Assembly: GCA_025175895.1 (NCBI GenBank)
Contig: CM046000.1
Coordinates: 34,756,720 to 34,820,719, forward strand
Direction: 5' to 3'
Length of the DNA stretch: 64,000 bases
Source of the DNA: Wurfbainia villosa
Lineage: Eukaryota; Streptophyta; Magnoliopsida; Zingiberales; Zingiberaceae
The first letter of the stretch is position 1. Each line of letters begins with the position of its first letter. A program made the position numbers and the translations under genes. The notes under the pieces were generated by a model. It saw only the letters and a program-made list of their open reading frames with translations, was not told the DNA's origin and did no database searches. This document shows, piece after piece, positions 45,780-55,742 of this stretch.

Positions 45780-47525
45780 ATGGCCGGCTCCAACATCCAT
45801 CCTCCGAAGTTTGAAGGAGAATTCGCTTGGTGGAAGAAGCGAATGGAGGTATTTTTCGAAACGGATTTTGATATAATGATTACAATGGAATCCGGTTTCG
45901 TTTTGCCTAGGGATGAAGAGGGGAAGCCAATAGAGAAATCTAGGTGGACCAAGAGGCAAAGAGAGGAGCACCTTGCAAACTCCAAAGCCAAGCACCATCT
46001 CTACAATGTGCTCCCTCAACAAGAGATCAACCGGATCGGAGAATGCACTAGCGCCAAAGAGATGTGGGAGAAGCTTGTAGAGCTTCATGAAGGCACCTCG
46101 GAGGCCAAGCTTGCAAGAAGAGACCTCCTCCGCTCCCAATTATCCAGTATAAAACTAGAAAAGGGAGAAAAGGTAACCTCACTACACTCTAGGTTTAAAG
46201 AAATTTTAATTGGGCTAACAAGTGTAGGTGAGAAGCTATCGAACCGGGACATGCTCATGAAGGCTATAGATGCCTTTCCCCGGTCCTCAAAGTGGAGTTC
46301 CATGGTGGACTCCTTCTATATGTCCAAGAACTTGGAAGTAAGTACCTTGGAGGAGTTCTTCTCGACAATGGAGCTCCACGAAACAAGGCTTGAAGGAATT
46401 CAAGAAGAGCCAAGAATTCAACCCTCAAGAGGAGTAGCATTGTTGGCAAACAAGGGGAAGAAGAAGATGGAAGTCCCCTCCTCCTCCGATGATGAAGCCT
46501 CCTCCTCCTCCATGGATAGCACCGAGGAAGCCTACATGGTAAGGAAGGTGAGGCGTGTATTTAAGAATTTTAGATTTAAATCAAATGATAGGAATAGAAG
46601 ACCAAGGGGGAAGGTTATATGCTACAATTGCCAAGGAGAAGGGCACATAAGGGACAATTGTCCCCTCCTAAACAAAAGCAAAGAAGAGAAGAAAAAGAAA
46701 GAAGAGAAGAGAAAGAAGAAGAAGGGGAGCAAGAGAAAGGAAGAGGAGAAGAAGGCAAAAGAAAAAGGGAAGGCCAAAGCATTCAAGGCCAAGACATGGG
46801 ATGATCCTTCCTCATCCTCCTCCTCATCATCGGATGAGGAGAATGCTTTTGTCGCCAATTTGGCCTTGATGGCCTTTGACGATTTGGATTGCTCCTCCTC
46901 CGAAAATGAAGGATCAAGCACAAGAGGAGAGAGCTCAAGTCAAGGGGGAGCCTCCTCCACATCATCATCCTCCTCATCATCCGAAGAAGAAGAAGAGGAC
47001 ATGGAAACTATGGTAACGAAAGCCTCTCCTAGTAAAATAGTTTCTATGATTTCTAGTTTAACTAGGGATTTGTTTAGAGCAAAGAAGAAAAATAAATGCA
47101 TGCTTGAACAAATTAAGGACCTAGAACAAAAATTGGAAAAAGCATGCTTAAATGCAAATGAAAATATTTCTTCTAGCTTAGATGATGCATGCTCACATGA
47201 TTATATGCCTTTGGATGTTAATGATGCATGCATAGAGGAAAATAGGGCATTAAGGGAAAAGGTAGATTATTTAACCAAAGCCCTAGAGAAATTCACAATA
47301 GGCTCCAATACCCTTAACATGATCATTGGGAGCCAAAGGGCAAGTTTTAACAAGAAAGGCCTAGGATATAAAGAGAAGAAAAATGAGAAGGCCTATAGAT
47401 GCCTAATTGCTAGGGGACAAGACAAAAACAAAGTAATAGCTAAGAAATGGATCCCCAAGGAATTTCTAGTGAACCCCATAGGCAAAAATCTATTTTGGGT
47501 TCCAAAATCCATCCTTAAGGGTTAG
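45780..47525 (+). CDS. Intact SIRE-like gag, 581 residues
   Basis: The first ATG in frame after the primer site (45780) gives MAGSNIHPPKFEGEFAWWKK, the usual start of this gag type; the frame extends upstream without a further ATG. Residues about 15-230 form the copia gag domain (LYNVLPQQEINRIGECTSAK, MWEKLVELHEGTSEAKLARR, FKEILIGLTSVGEKLSNRDM, AIDAFPRSSKWSSMVDSF). The CCHC knuckle CYNCQGEGHIRDNC is at about residues 281-294. A Lys/Glu block (about 300-345), a Ser/acidic block (about 355-425) and a coiled coil (about 440-535) follow. The end is AKKWIPKEFLVNPIGKNLFW and VPKSILKG, the region just before protease in complete SIRE elements. It has no stop or frameshift. Gag should assemble particles, but enzymes must come from a partner element. 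Confidence 0.93.
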   Translation: MAGSNIHPPKFEGEFAWWKKRMEVFFETDFDIMITMESGFVLPRDEEGKPIEKSRWTKRQREEHLANSKAKHHLYNVLPQQEINRIGECTSAKEMWEKLVELHEGTSEAKLARRDLLRSQLSSIKLEKGEKVTSLHSRFKEILIGLTSVGEKLSNRDMLMKAIDAFPRSSKWSSMVDSFYMSKNLEVSTLEEFFSTMELHETRLEGIQEEPRIQPSRGVALLANKGKKKMEVPSSSDDEASSSSMDSTEEAYMVRKVRRVFKNFRFKSNDRNRRPRGKVICYNCQGEGHIRDNCPLLNKSKEEKKKKEEKRKKKKGSKRKEEEKKAKEKGKAKAFKAKTWDDPSSSSSSSSDEENAFVANLALMAFDDLDCSSSENEGSSTRGESSSQGGASSTSSSSSSSEEEEEDMETMVTKASPSKIVSMISSLTRDLFRAKKKNKCMLEQIKDLEQKLEKACLNANENISSSLDDACSHDYMPLDVNDACIEENRALREKVDYLTKALEKFTIGSNTLNMIIGSQRASFNKKGLGYKEKKNEKAYRCLIARGQDKNKVIAKKWIPKEFLVNPIGKNLFWVPKSILKG

Positions 47526-48852
47526 AAAACCCCTAGGGTAGTCAACCATATGAACCTAATCTATATCATATTTTGGTTGACTTAGGATGACGGGACAACA
47601 TTTTTAGATAGTGTTGGGTGATGATAACGTGCCCATAAATAGGTAATAATGCTTAAATCATGATGATTAATGCAATTGCTATGTATATGTGTAATCATGA
47701 TTTATGATTTTGATATTGGGCACATTATCATGAAAAATAGGTTCAAATCATGCTTTAGGTGATAACTTATTTATTATCATCATATAATGCCTAATGCATG
47801 GTTATAATTTGATGAAAACATGTATTTCATGATCATAATGTGAAATTAATTGATATATGTCATTATGATCATGTAGGTTGTTAGGTTGATACTTAACCAT
47901 GATAGAATTGCTTGAATATATTGGTTAAGTATATACAAATACCCCCTAGGATATATCTCACACTCACTATAGGATAACTTGATTGCAAACTTAGCATGGG
48001 TGAGATATTAGGATGATACAAATGTCCACTAATGCCTATGGCATTTAGATGGTCATTTAAAGTATCAAAATATCAATAATAGACCAATCATGGGGAAGGC
48101 TTATGTTTAATAAATAGACATATTGCTCAAAGATCATGGTTGGATATTTTTAATGTTTTCAAAACAATTTCTTACCTTAAAATACATGTATTCATGTTTT
48201 AAAACAATTGGATGCAAAACTAGGTAGCTAACTTGATACTAGAATGATCAAAAACCTAGTAGTTTTTAGAACTTTTGGATTTTTGGCAAATCTTGTAAAA
48301 TATAATGATTTTTCATGAAAAACTATTTTTCCTTGATAGATATACTTAAGAGAAATATGTTCCTCGAATTTCATGATTTTTAGAATTTTCTGGAATTTTT
48401 AATGCATTTGAATTTCATCGGAAAATCGAAATTACTTCCATTGTGCCACGACCGCCATGCGATAGAATGATCGTGGCCTGTAAATCAGAACATTGAAGGC
48501 CGAATTCAGTTTGTAAACCTACAACTAGTGATAGAAATATACTTGATGCCATCAACAAGTGGTACCCAATTTTTAAATCAACTTGTCATATTTTCCCTCC
48601 ATTATACTTGATGCCATGAGCTTATAACTTAGTGTTAATCTTTTTGATGGTGTCAAAGGGGGAGAAATAAGTATGTTTAAGTTAATCACTTTAGGGGGAG
48701 AAATATATGATAGGGGGAGAAAATCTGCATAGAGAGTTTCATGGATTAAGGGGGAGTTGCATGTTGTTATATCATGTTTATCTTTACATGCTTTCTTACC
48801 TTAGAATTTATATCAAATGTTTTTACCTAACTTAAACGGATTGCCACACATC
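47526..48852 (+). other. Element C non-coding region replacing pol
   Basis: AT-rich, with no pol-like motif in any frame. Phrases such as atcatgatttatgatt and gggcacattatcatg recur as degenerate inverted copies near 47610-47740. Three ggggga-type purine blocks (about 48655-48760) precede the final tract. Confidence 0.75.
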
Positions 48853-48866
48853 AAAAAGGGGGAGAT
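48853..48866 (+). other. Polypurine tract of element C
   Basis: AAAAAGGGGGAGAT directly before the 3' LTR, the SIRE-type sequence. Confidence 0.9.
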
Positions 48867-50081
48867 TGTTAGGGCAATCTCGTGCCGTAATATGGTTTTG
48901 ATGGTGTGGCAAAGGGTTTAAGTTAGTTTGATATGTTGATGTGATATGTGCGTTGAAGTCATGCAGGGCTTAGTAATTCGCACATGGAGCCGTGGCAAGT
49001 TTCACATCTCATGACTCGTGCCTTGAGTCGGTGAAGGATAGCTTTGCGGAAGCCGTGCGCTTGGAGCATCCGAGGGACCGCCGGACGAGAAGCTTGGAGG
49101 AAGCCGGAGGAAGTAGACTTCGAGGCAAGAGACGCGAAGGAGCATTGCAGAGCCGTGCGCCTGATGCTGCCGAGGGACGTGGCCGAGAACGAAGAGAACT
49201 TCGAAGGCGAGGGACTCCGAGAAATGAGAGTGAGCGATTGTAACCCGGGGAAGGGTAGCTCTTAGGTGAAACTTGGCCATTTGGCCAAGTGTCGGATGGG
49301 TTTCCGACACGGTCGGCCGCCATGGAATGGCAATGATCGCTCAGTTGAGTGTAGCTCGACCGTATCCGACCGGCTGGATTGCGGGCCGCCGATCATATAG
49401 GTAGTTGGCCGATCATTTGCATCAGACCATCGAATCAAGGCGGCAATGATCGCCGAAAATGGTTCGGCCCAGACCGCTGTAGCCGATCGGCGGTCGATTA
49501 CGGAGGTGGCATCGGCCGGTGAGGTCCATCGATCGCTAAGTATACCGCTGGTTTACCGGTCGGCATCCGACGTGTTCGGAGGCCGTTGTAGTGGCGGCAG
49601 TCGACTGCCAAGGGCAGCCGTCGACTGATGGCGGCCAACGGGAAGAAATCAACCCTCTCTATAAAAAGAGAGGGTGTGGAGCTTTGGTGGGTTAATGCTC
49701 AAGTTCTAAACGACCATCCAAGTGCTCCACAAGATTTAAACTCCTTCTTTTAGCTTTCCTTCACATCTATTGTAAAAGAGGGAGTGTGCTTGATTGTAAA
49801 GGTTACCTCCACCTAGCTTGGTGCAAAGGAGAGGCCAATAGTGATTGGTTTGGCGGCGTGATTCACCGGGGACGAATTGGGTCGTGGATTAGCGGCGTAG
49901 CCGTGAACCACGTTATATTCCTTTGTTAGCATTGGTTTGTTTTGCTTTGTCTTTACTTGTTTTGTTTTATTATTCCGCTTGCGCTAACGATTGTGTAGAC
50001 GAGCAAACGAACGAGCGAATTACGACGTCCAACGAACGAGGGCTATTCACCCCCCTCTAGTCGGCCATCCGATCATCAACA
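48867..50081 (+). repeat. Element C 3' LTR
   Basis: The LTR is 1215 bp, TGTTAGGGCAATCTCGTGCC to GATCATCAACA. The TATA box is at 49660-49666. Palindrome CAGTCGACTG at 49598-49607 and near-copy CCGTCGACTG at 49618-49627 lie just upstream; the 5' LTR has changed sequence at both places. It is 104 bp longer than the 5' LTR, the whole difference lying in 49148-49645. Confidence 0.92.
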
Positions 50082-50086
50082 CCAAT

Positions 50087-50251
50087 CACATACACACACA
50101 TATGGCCATAATAGTTGGATCTTATGCCTACAACCAAAAAGTTAGCCTATGCACATCCTACTATCATCCGACACATACAATATATGATAAGTTCATAAAA
50201 GTAATCGAATCCTAAAGACACAAAATCGGAAACCATTGCTCTGATACCTCT
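50087..50251 (-). other. Copia A leader, primer-site end
   Basis: The rest of the leader after element C. The minus-strand primer site GGTATCAGAGC (50238-50248) lies three bases from the LTR. Confidence 0.82.
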
Positions 50252-51885
50252 TGAAGGTCCGAAGCTTCGCTTCCCGCTTCAACTTGGTCGCTTGTGCATG
50301 GCGATCCTATCTACGTCCCCGGATTAAAAAAAATTAATCCTTGATGAAGACGAATTAACCTAGCAATCGATCCATCATCGTGCTATTCGATTCGAGTGGT
50401 CTCTTGAATAAACTTGTTATTCAAACAACCTAACTCTTTTCCTCGATTAGCCACGGAATAGATGATGTACGAATCACCGGTTTTTGTGTTTATATTCGGG
50501 GTCCAAGTAAATTAGCAACATGCATTATACAAAAGAACTAAATCAAAATAAACAAGATTATACCTCTTGTATACCTCTTGATCTTCTATTGTATATCCTT
50601 TCCTCCTCTTGAACGTTGTGTGGGCAACGATCCTCCAAGAGTTGAAACCTCCTAGATATCGTTCTTCCCTTCCTTGTTCTCTCCGAACAAAGGGAAGAAG
50701 AACCTCTCCCTTCTTCTCCTTTCTTGTTCCGGACACAATCCCTTTGGAGGAAGATCAAACCTCTTCCTCTTCTTTGTTGTTGCCGCCGTCCACCAAGGAG
50801 AGGGAGATGAATGAATGACGACCAATGGAGAAGGAAAACCGCCGACCTTGGGTGGAGGAAAAGGTAGTGCTGCCTTTACTTGGAAGAAGATAGGTGCCAC
50901 CTAAGAGGAGGTGGTGATGGGCGCCGACAATAGGGAGAGGATACCAAGAGAAGGCAACCCTAACCCTAATCCTTTCCTTGCTTCTATTGCCGCCCAAGAC
51001 CAATGAACCAAGTTCTCTTCTTTCTGCCCAAGCCCTAGCCCTCCTTTTATAGAGTTAGGCTTAAGCCTCCTTTCAATCTCCACCGTTGGATCTAGGGTTT
51101 CATTTTCCACCTTCGGATCTAGGATTTCATGAAAATTTTAATAGGCTACAATAGGAACCATGAGGAGGAGTTGGATCTTGGCCACCCAATGGATCCGACC
51201 CGCATAAAATCCGATCCATTAATAATAATCCATTCCACTAGAGGATTATCATTGATCTATCTCACCAACCCCCATAAATAAATATGGGCTCCATATATTA
51301 ATTGTACAAATATCTCCTCGTATTTAAGATCTCGAATGTCCGTCAATTAATTAATTTACTGACAATTAATTAATCAACATCTAACTCCATGAGTAGTACC
51401 ACTCAACCTTATCATCATGCCAGATCAAGCCCATCTGCAGGGTTTACATGATGATCCTTATGAGCTCCTCAAGGGGACATCATCATCCTAATATATAGGA
51501 CACGGTTTCCTCCTATAATCGACGACACACCATGCAAATAATATCATTTCTCAACTTACCGAGCCTATCGATTTAATCTATAAATCTCGCCCATTGGTAA
51601 ATCAAAGAAATAAATACTAAGTACATGTATCCGTTATTATATTGGGATTAAGAGCATGTAAACCATAATATCCAAGGTCCGATTCAATTATGTAGTCAGC
51701 AAAAAATTGAATCACCTCTAAGTCGGTCCTGCTCAATACACACAAAGTGTACTAGTGTAATTCTATGGTCAAGACAAACCAATACCAAATTACACTACAA
51801 CCATACCAATGATTTGTCCAAAACCATCTCGGTTTTGAGCCTCTACTTAAACTCTATAAGGAACTGATAACATGATCTCTCGTGC

Positions 51886-54487
51886 TGTAACACCCGTAAA
51901 ATTTTTAGAAAATTTTACAAGAATTTTTGCATGATTATAATGGGCTTTTATGTGGGCTCTTTCAAAAATAAAGGAAAATAGAGCCAAAAAGGGATGCATG
52001 GCCCAGGGTTTGAACCCTGAACCTCCAAGTAGATAACTAAACCTTAGGATGCATCCGATAACCAGAAGCCCAACAGGGTTGTGCTATTAGAAGGGTATGG
52101 GAAATGATAGATAAGGGTAGGGGAGGCTAAGGGACACCTTCAAGTGAATAAATAGGACTATGAGGAGACAAGAGAACCACAACTTGTTATTCTCTTCTTC
52201 TCTTCTTCTTCCCCACCGAAACCTCCTCATACCTTTCTTCCATTTTCGAAAACCTCAAGAAGCAAGAAAGCAAAGAGCTCTTGTCTTGACACCACCTAGG
52301 GGATAGCCTTATTCTAAACAAGCGAAAGGATGTAAGTATCCCCTCACCTGCAGTACAAGTTGTTTCGATGGTTGATTTCTTAAAAATCCTCTTTGGAACT
52401 TTCGGCCAAGACCCCCTTCATGCTTCTAATGGTCTTCCATGCCATGATCTATATGTTTCCATGCCATGTTTTGTATGTATATGAAGATAACATGTTGATA
52501 GATAGGCTTGATTGAGTGTTTGATTCCAAAGCTCTCCTTGAAGTTTCGGCCAAGTCCTATTTATGCTCCTAATGGTCTTCCATGCCATGATCTATATGTT
52601 TCCATGCCATGTTTTGTATGTATATGAAGATAACATGATGATAGATAGTCGTGATTGAGTGTTTGATTCCAAATCCCTCCTTGAAGTTTCGGCCAAGTCC
52701 TATTTATGCTCCTAATGGTCTTCCATGTTATGATCTATATGTAATTGATGTTAACATGTTGTTAGTTAGACCTTGTACAAGTTGTTTAGGGTTTGAATTT
52801 TTGTTAGAACTCCCATAAAGTTTCGGCCAACCCATGTTATGCTTGTTAATGATGTTTCATGCCATGCTATATATGTATATGATGTTAGGTAGATCTTGTA
52901 CAAGTTGTTTTAGTGGTTGAATTTTTGAGAACACTCCCTTAGGGTTTCGGCCAACCCATGTTCATGCCCTCTAATAATCCTCCATGCCATGCTACATGTA
53001 TATAAGATGTTAATATGATGTTAGTTAGGCTTTGTGTAAGTTGTGGAGCATTTGAATCCCTAAAAACCTCCATTAGGGTTTCGGCCAAACCATGTTTGGG
53101 CTACCAATGTTTTCCCCTTGTCATGTTTTATATGTATATGATGTTAACATGTTGATAGTTAGACTTTATGATAGCATGATTTGTTTATGCCACTACCTTA
53201 TGTCCATGTTAATTGTATGAATGTATGATTATGTTATGCTCATTGCATCATGATGAACAAGTATGTATGATGAAATGCCTAAGAGATGCTTCCCTATGAA
53301 TGGGGACTAAGAGCACTCTTTATGTGATGAAAAGGAACATGATATGTTATGAAAAGGAACATGATATGTTATGATAAGAAATATGATATGTTATGATAAG
53401 GAACATAATATGTTATGATAAGGAACATGATATGCTATTTTACTTTTTTGCATGGCTTGTACCGGGCCCTAGCAAGGTCCAAGGGATGGGCTCCTACGTG
53501 CCCCTAGGTCGACGGACATAGTATGGACCTAGTACGGGATGGGATCCTAAGTTGCCCTAGGTCGACGGTCATAGTACGGGCCTTGGATAGACTTCTATGT
53601 TATGTTCCCCCTAGGTCGACAGTCGTAGTACGGACCTAGTACCCTAGTAGGTTCGGGATTAGCTACCTCGGGTCTATTTAGGGATGCACACAAAGATGAT
53701 GATGTATGTGGTACAATGCCGGGCCCCATATGTTGAGATTATGTTTAAGTATCTATAAAATATATGTTTTCAAAGAACATCTTGCATATACCCATTTCAT
53801 GTCTATGTGATTATGATATTTATATGAATTCTATGTTTATATGTTCTTAATGATCATGTCACTACTTTTATATGAATGCTATGTTTATATGTTCTTAATT
53901 GATCATGTCACTACCTTTATATGAATGTTATGCTTATATGTTCTTAAATTATCATGTCACTACTTTTATATGAATGCTATGCCTATATGTTGTCTAGATG
54001 AACATGTCACTACTCTATGTTTAATGCTTGATGTATGACTTTTGTGAGTAGGAAAGGATCTTACTAAGCCTATATGCTTATAGTTTCATGTTCCCTTGTA
54101 CTGCAGATAAGGGTAAAGAATGACTAAACTAAAGGGAGCAGCAGGAGGGGCAAAGTGTGTGTGGTAGTGGCATGGTGGAAGAGATCTGTTTATGTTCCAA
54201 GACTTATGCATGTTTTTCCCTTTAAGTTTATGTTCCAAGACTTATGCATGTTTTCCCTTAAGTTCTGCATGTTAATTGTTAAGAGTCGAACTCTACTTGA
54301 TGTTGATGGTTGCTACTTAGTGTCCTTATGAAATGATTATGCATGCTCCATGTTTCATGCTTTATGTTTTTAAAAAGTAAAAAAAAGAGAAGTTTAAAGT
54401 CTTCCGCTGTAAATGCATGTATGTATGATCGCGTCGCGCCGCCCTTCCAACCCCTATAGATTACGAGGAAAAAGGGCGGGCATGACA
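51886..54487 (+). repeat. Tekay B2 5' LTR
   Basis: It runs TGTAACACCCGTAAAATTTT to GGGCGGGCATGACA. It holds several tandem arrays: a roughly 143-bp unit with tttcggccaa (52390-53100), a 22-bp aaggaacatgatatgttatg unit (53320-53445), a roughly 60-bp cctaggtcgacgg unit (53490-53650) and a 48-bp tttatatgaatgctatgttt unit (53815-53995). Confidence 0.93.
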
Positions 54488-54490
54488 GGT

Positions 54491-54502
54491 TGGTATTAGA
54501 GC
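54491..54502 (+). other. Primer-binding site of Tekay B2
   Basis: TGGTATTAGAGC, one C to T change from the Met-type site, three bases after the LTR. Confidence 0.88.
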
Positions 54503-54611
54503 AGATCTGTCTTTCCACTACACACACATCAAGCACATATCCTGCCGCTCCAAGTAAGAAATTCTATGCCTACTCTATTTCTTTCATGTATGATAAGAAA
54601 TGCTTTTAGGT

Positions 54612-54700
54612 TAAATATGCATGAATATATGTATGATAATCTTATGCTAGCATTTAGTTTAAATATGCATGAATATATGTATGATAATCTTATGCTAGCC
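54612..54700. repeat. 48-bp duplication in the B2 leader
   Basis: The phrase taaatatgcatgaatatatg begins at 54612 and again at 54660, with the copies nearly identical. It lies between the primer site and gag. Confidence 0.8.
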
Positions 54701-54781
54701 TTATTATAAGTCAGCCTTTCACTATGATGCCCAACGCTACATATCGAGTGTGAGATAGAACCCTCACCTGACCTTACACAT

Positions 54782-55682
54782 GTGGTTACTGAACTCCAGA
54801 GTCAAGTCACAGAGCAACAACAAGTGATAAATGCTTTAATGAACCAACGAGAAAACCCTACCGCCCCACTAACAGGCCTTGGCCCAATAGTTCGACAAGA
54901 AGCTTACCTAATCCAGTGGCAGAGGCTGAAGCCGAAAAATTTCTCTGGTACTGGTGAACCATGGGATGCCCAGGCCTGGTTCAAGACTGTGGAAAGCATC
55001 GTAGAGCTACTGGACTAGCCCGAATACAAGAAGATTAAGTGTGCATCATTTTGCCTTTCGAGAGATGCCCGAATGTGGTGGGAAAGGGTTAAAGCAAAGA
55101 GGCAAGTGAATCAGATGAGATGGACAGACTTCGAATATGAATTTTTCGAAGAATTCTTCCATATGCGGGTGACAAACAAGCATTACGACGAGTTCACCGG
55201 GTTCCGACAAGGTGACCTATCAGTTAGTGAAGCTATGAAGAGATTCAACCGACTCGCACGCCTATGCCCAGAGTTGGTCGATCAGAAGAGAAGCGGTCGG
55301 ACTCATGCGAAGATGCTCGGACCGAGATAGCTCAACGAGCGTGGTAGGAGTTAATAGACCGCAGACCGTAGAGGAGCTGTTCAGTAGTGCTCTGATCACC
55401 GAGCACTACCTGAACAACATTGACCACCAAAAGAAGGCACTGAATGAAGGCAAGAGTCAAGCCCAGTCAGGAGGTCAGAGAACCCAGAGTACTTGGAAAG
55501 GGAACCACATTGGCAAGAGAAAGCAATGGGATGACTCTAAAGGTGGTCCAACGAACAAGCAGCCCAAGATCCCTCAGTGTACTACATGCGAGAAGATACA
55601 TCCCAGAGTGTGCTTCAGGGGCACAAATAGATGCTACAACTGTGGACGGGAAGGGCATAGAGTCAAGGACTGCCCTACTTAG
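54782..55682 (+). pseudogene. Tekay gag with CCHC knuckle
   Basis: The gag text LKPKNFSGTGEPWDAQAWFK, then SLSRDARMWWERV-like (CLSRDARMWWERV), FEEFFHMRVTNKH, and FRQGDLSVSEAMKRFNRLAR is the retrotransposon gag domain. A Trp codon has become TAG at about 55016. The frame shifts between 55265 and 55330, after CPELVDQ. The later frame has RPQTVEELFSSALITEHYL and the knuckle CYNCGREGHRVKDC, then a stop at 55681. Gag and pol are normally one frame in chromoviruses, so these breaks prevent a polyprotein. Confidence 0.9.
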
Positions 55683-55742
55683 GTTCAGGCACCTCCTCAA
55701 CAATATACCTAGTACAGGGGTGCTCCTCCACAGCTACACCAG

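Larger units (their letters stand above)
44605..50081 (+). mobile_element. SIRE-like gag-only element C, complete
   Basis: The order is 5' LTR, Met-type primer site, gag, 1.3 kb of non-coding sequence, polypurine tract and 3' LTR, with perfect CCAAT duplications (44600-44604, 50082-50086). There is no protease, integrase, RT or RNase H. This is the organisation described for TR-GAG elements, non-autonomous retrotransposons keeping only gag. The LTRs are near-identical outside a short core and gag is unbroken, so this is one of the youngest insertions here. Confidence 0.92.

Noticed and set aside
46622..46980. Antisense open frames across the gag Lys/Ser region
   Set aside because: They are low-complexity shadows of the AAG/GAG and TCC/TCA codon runs in the real gag on the plus strand.
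54279..54536. Open frames near the Tekay LTR/primer boundaries (also 2703-2969 and 61707-61895)
   Set aside because: They fall in the same LTR-end sequence in each copy, with no conserved start and no known domain.
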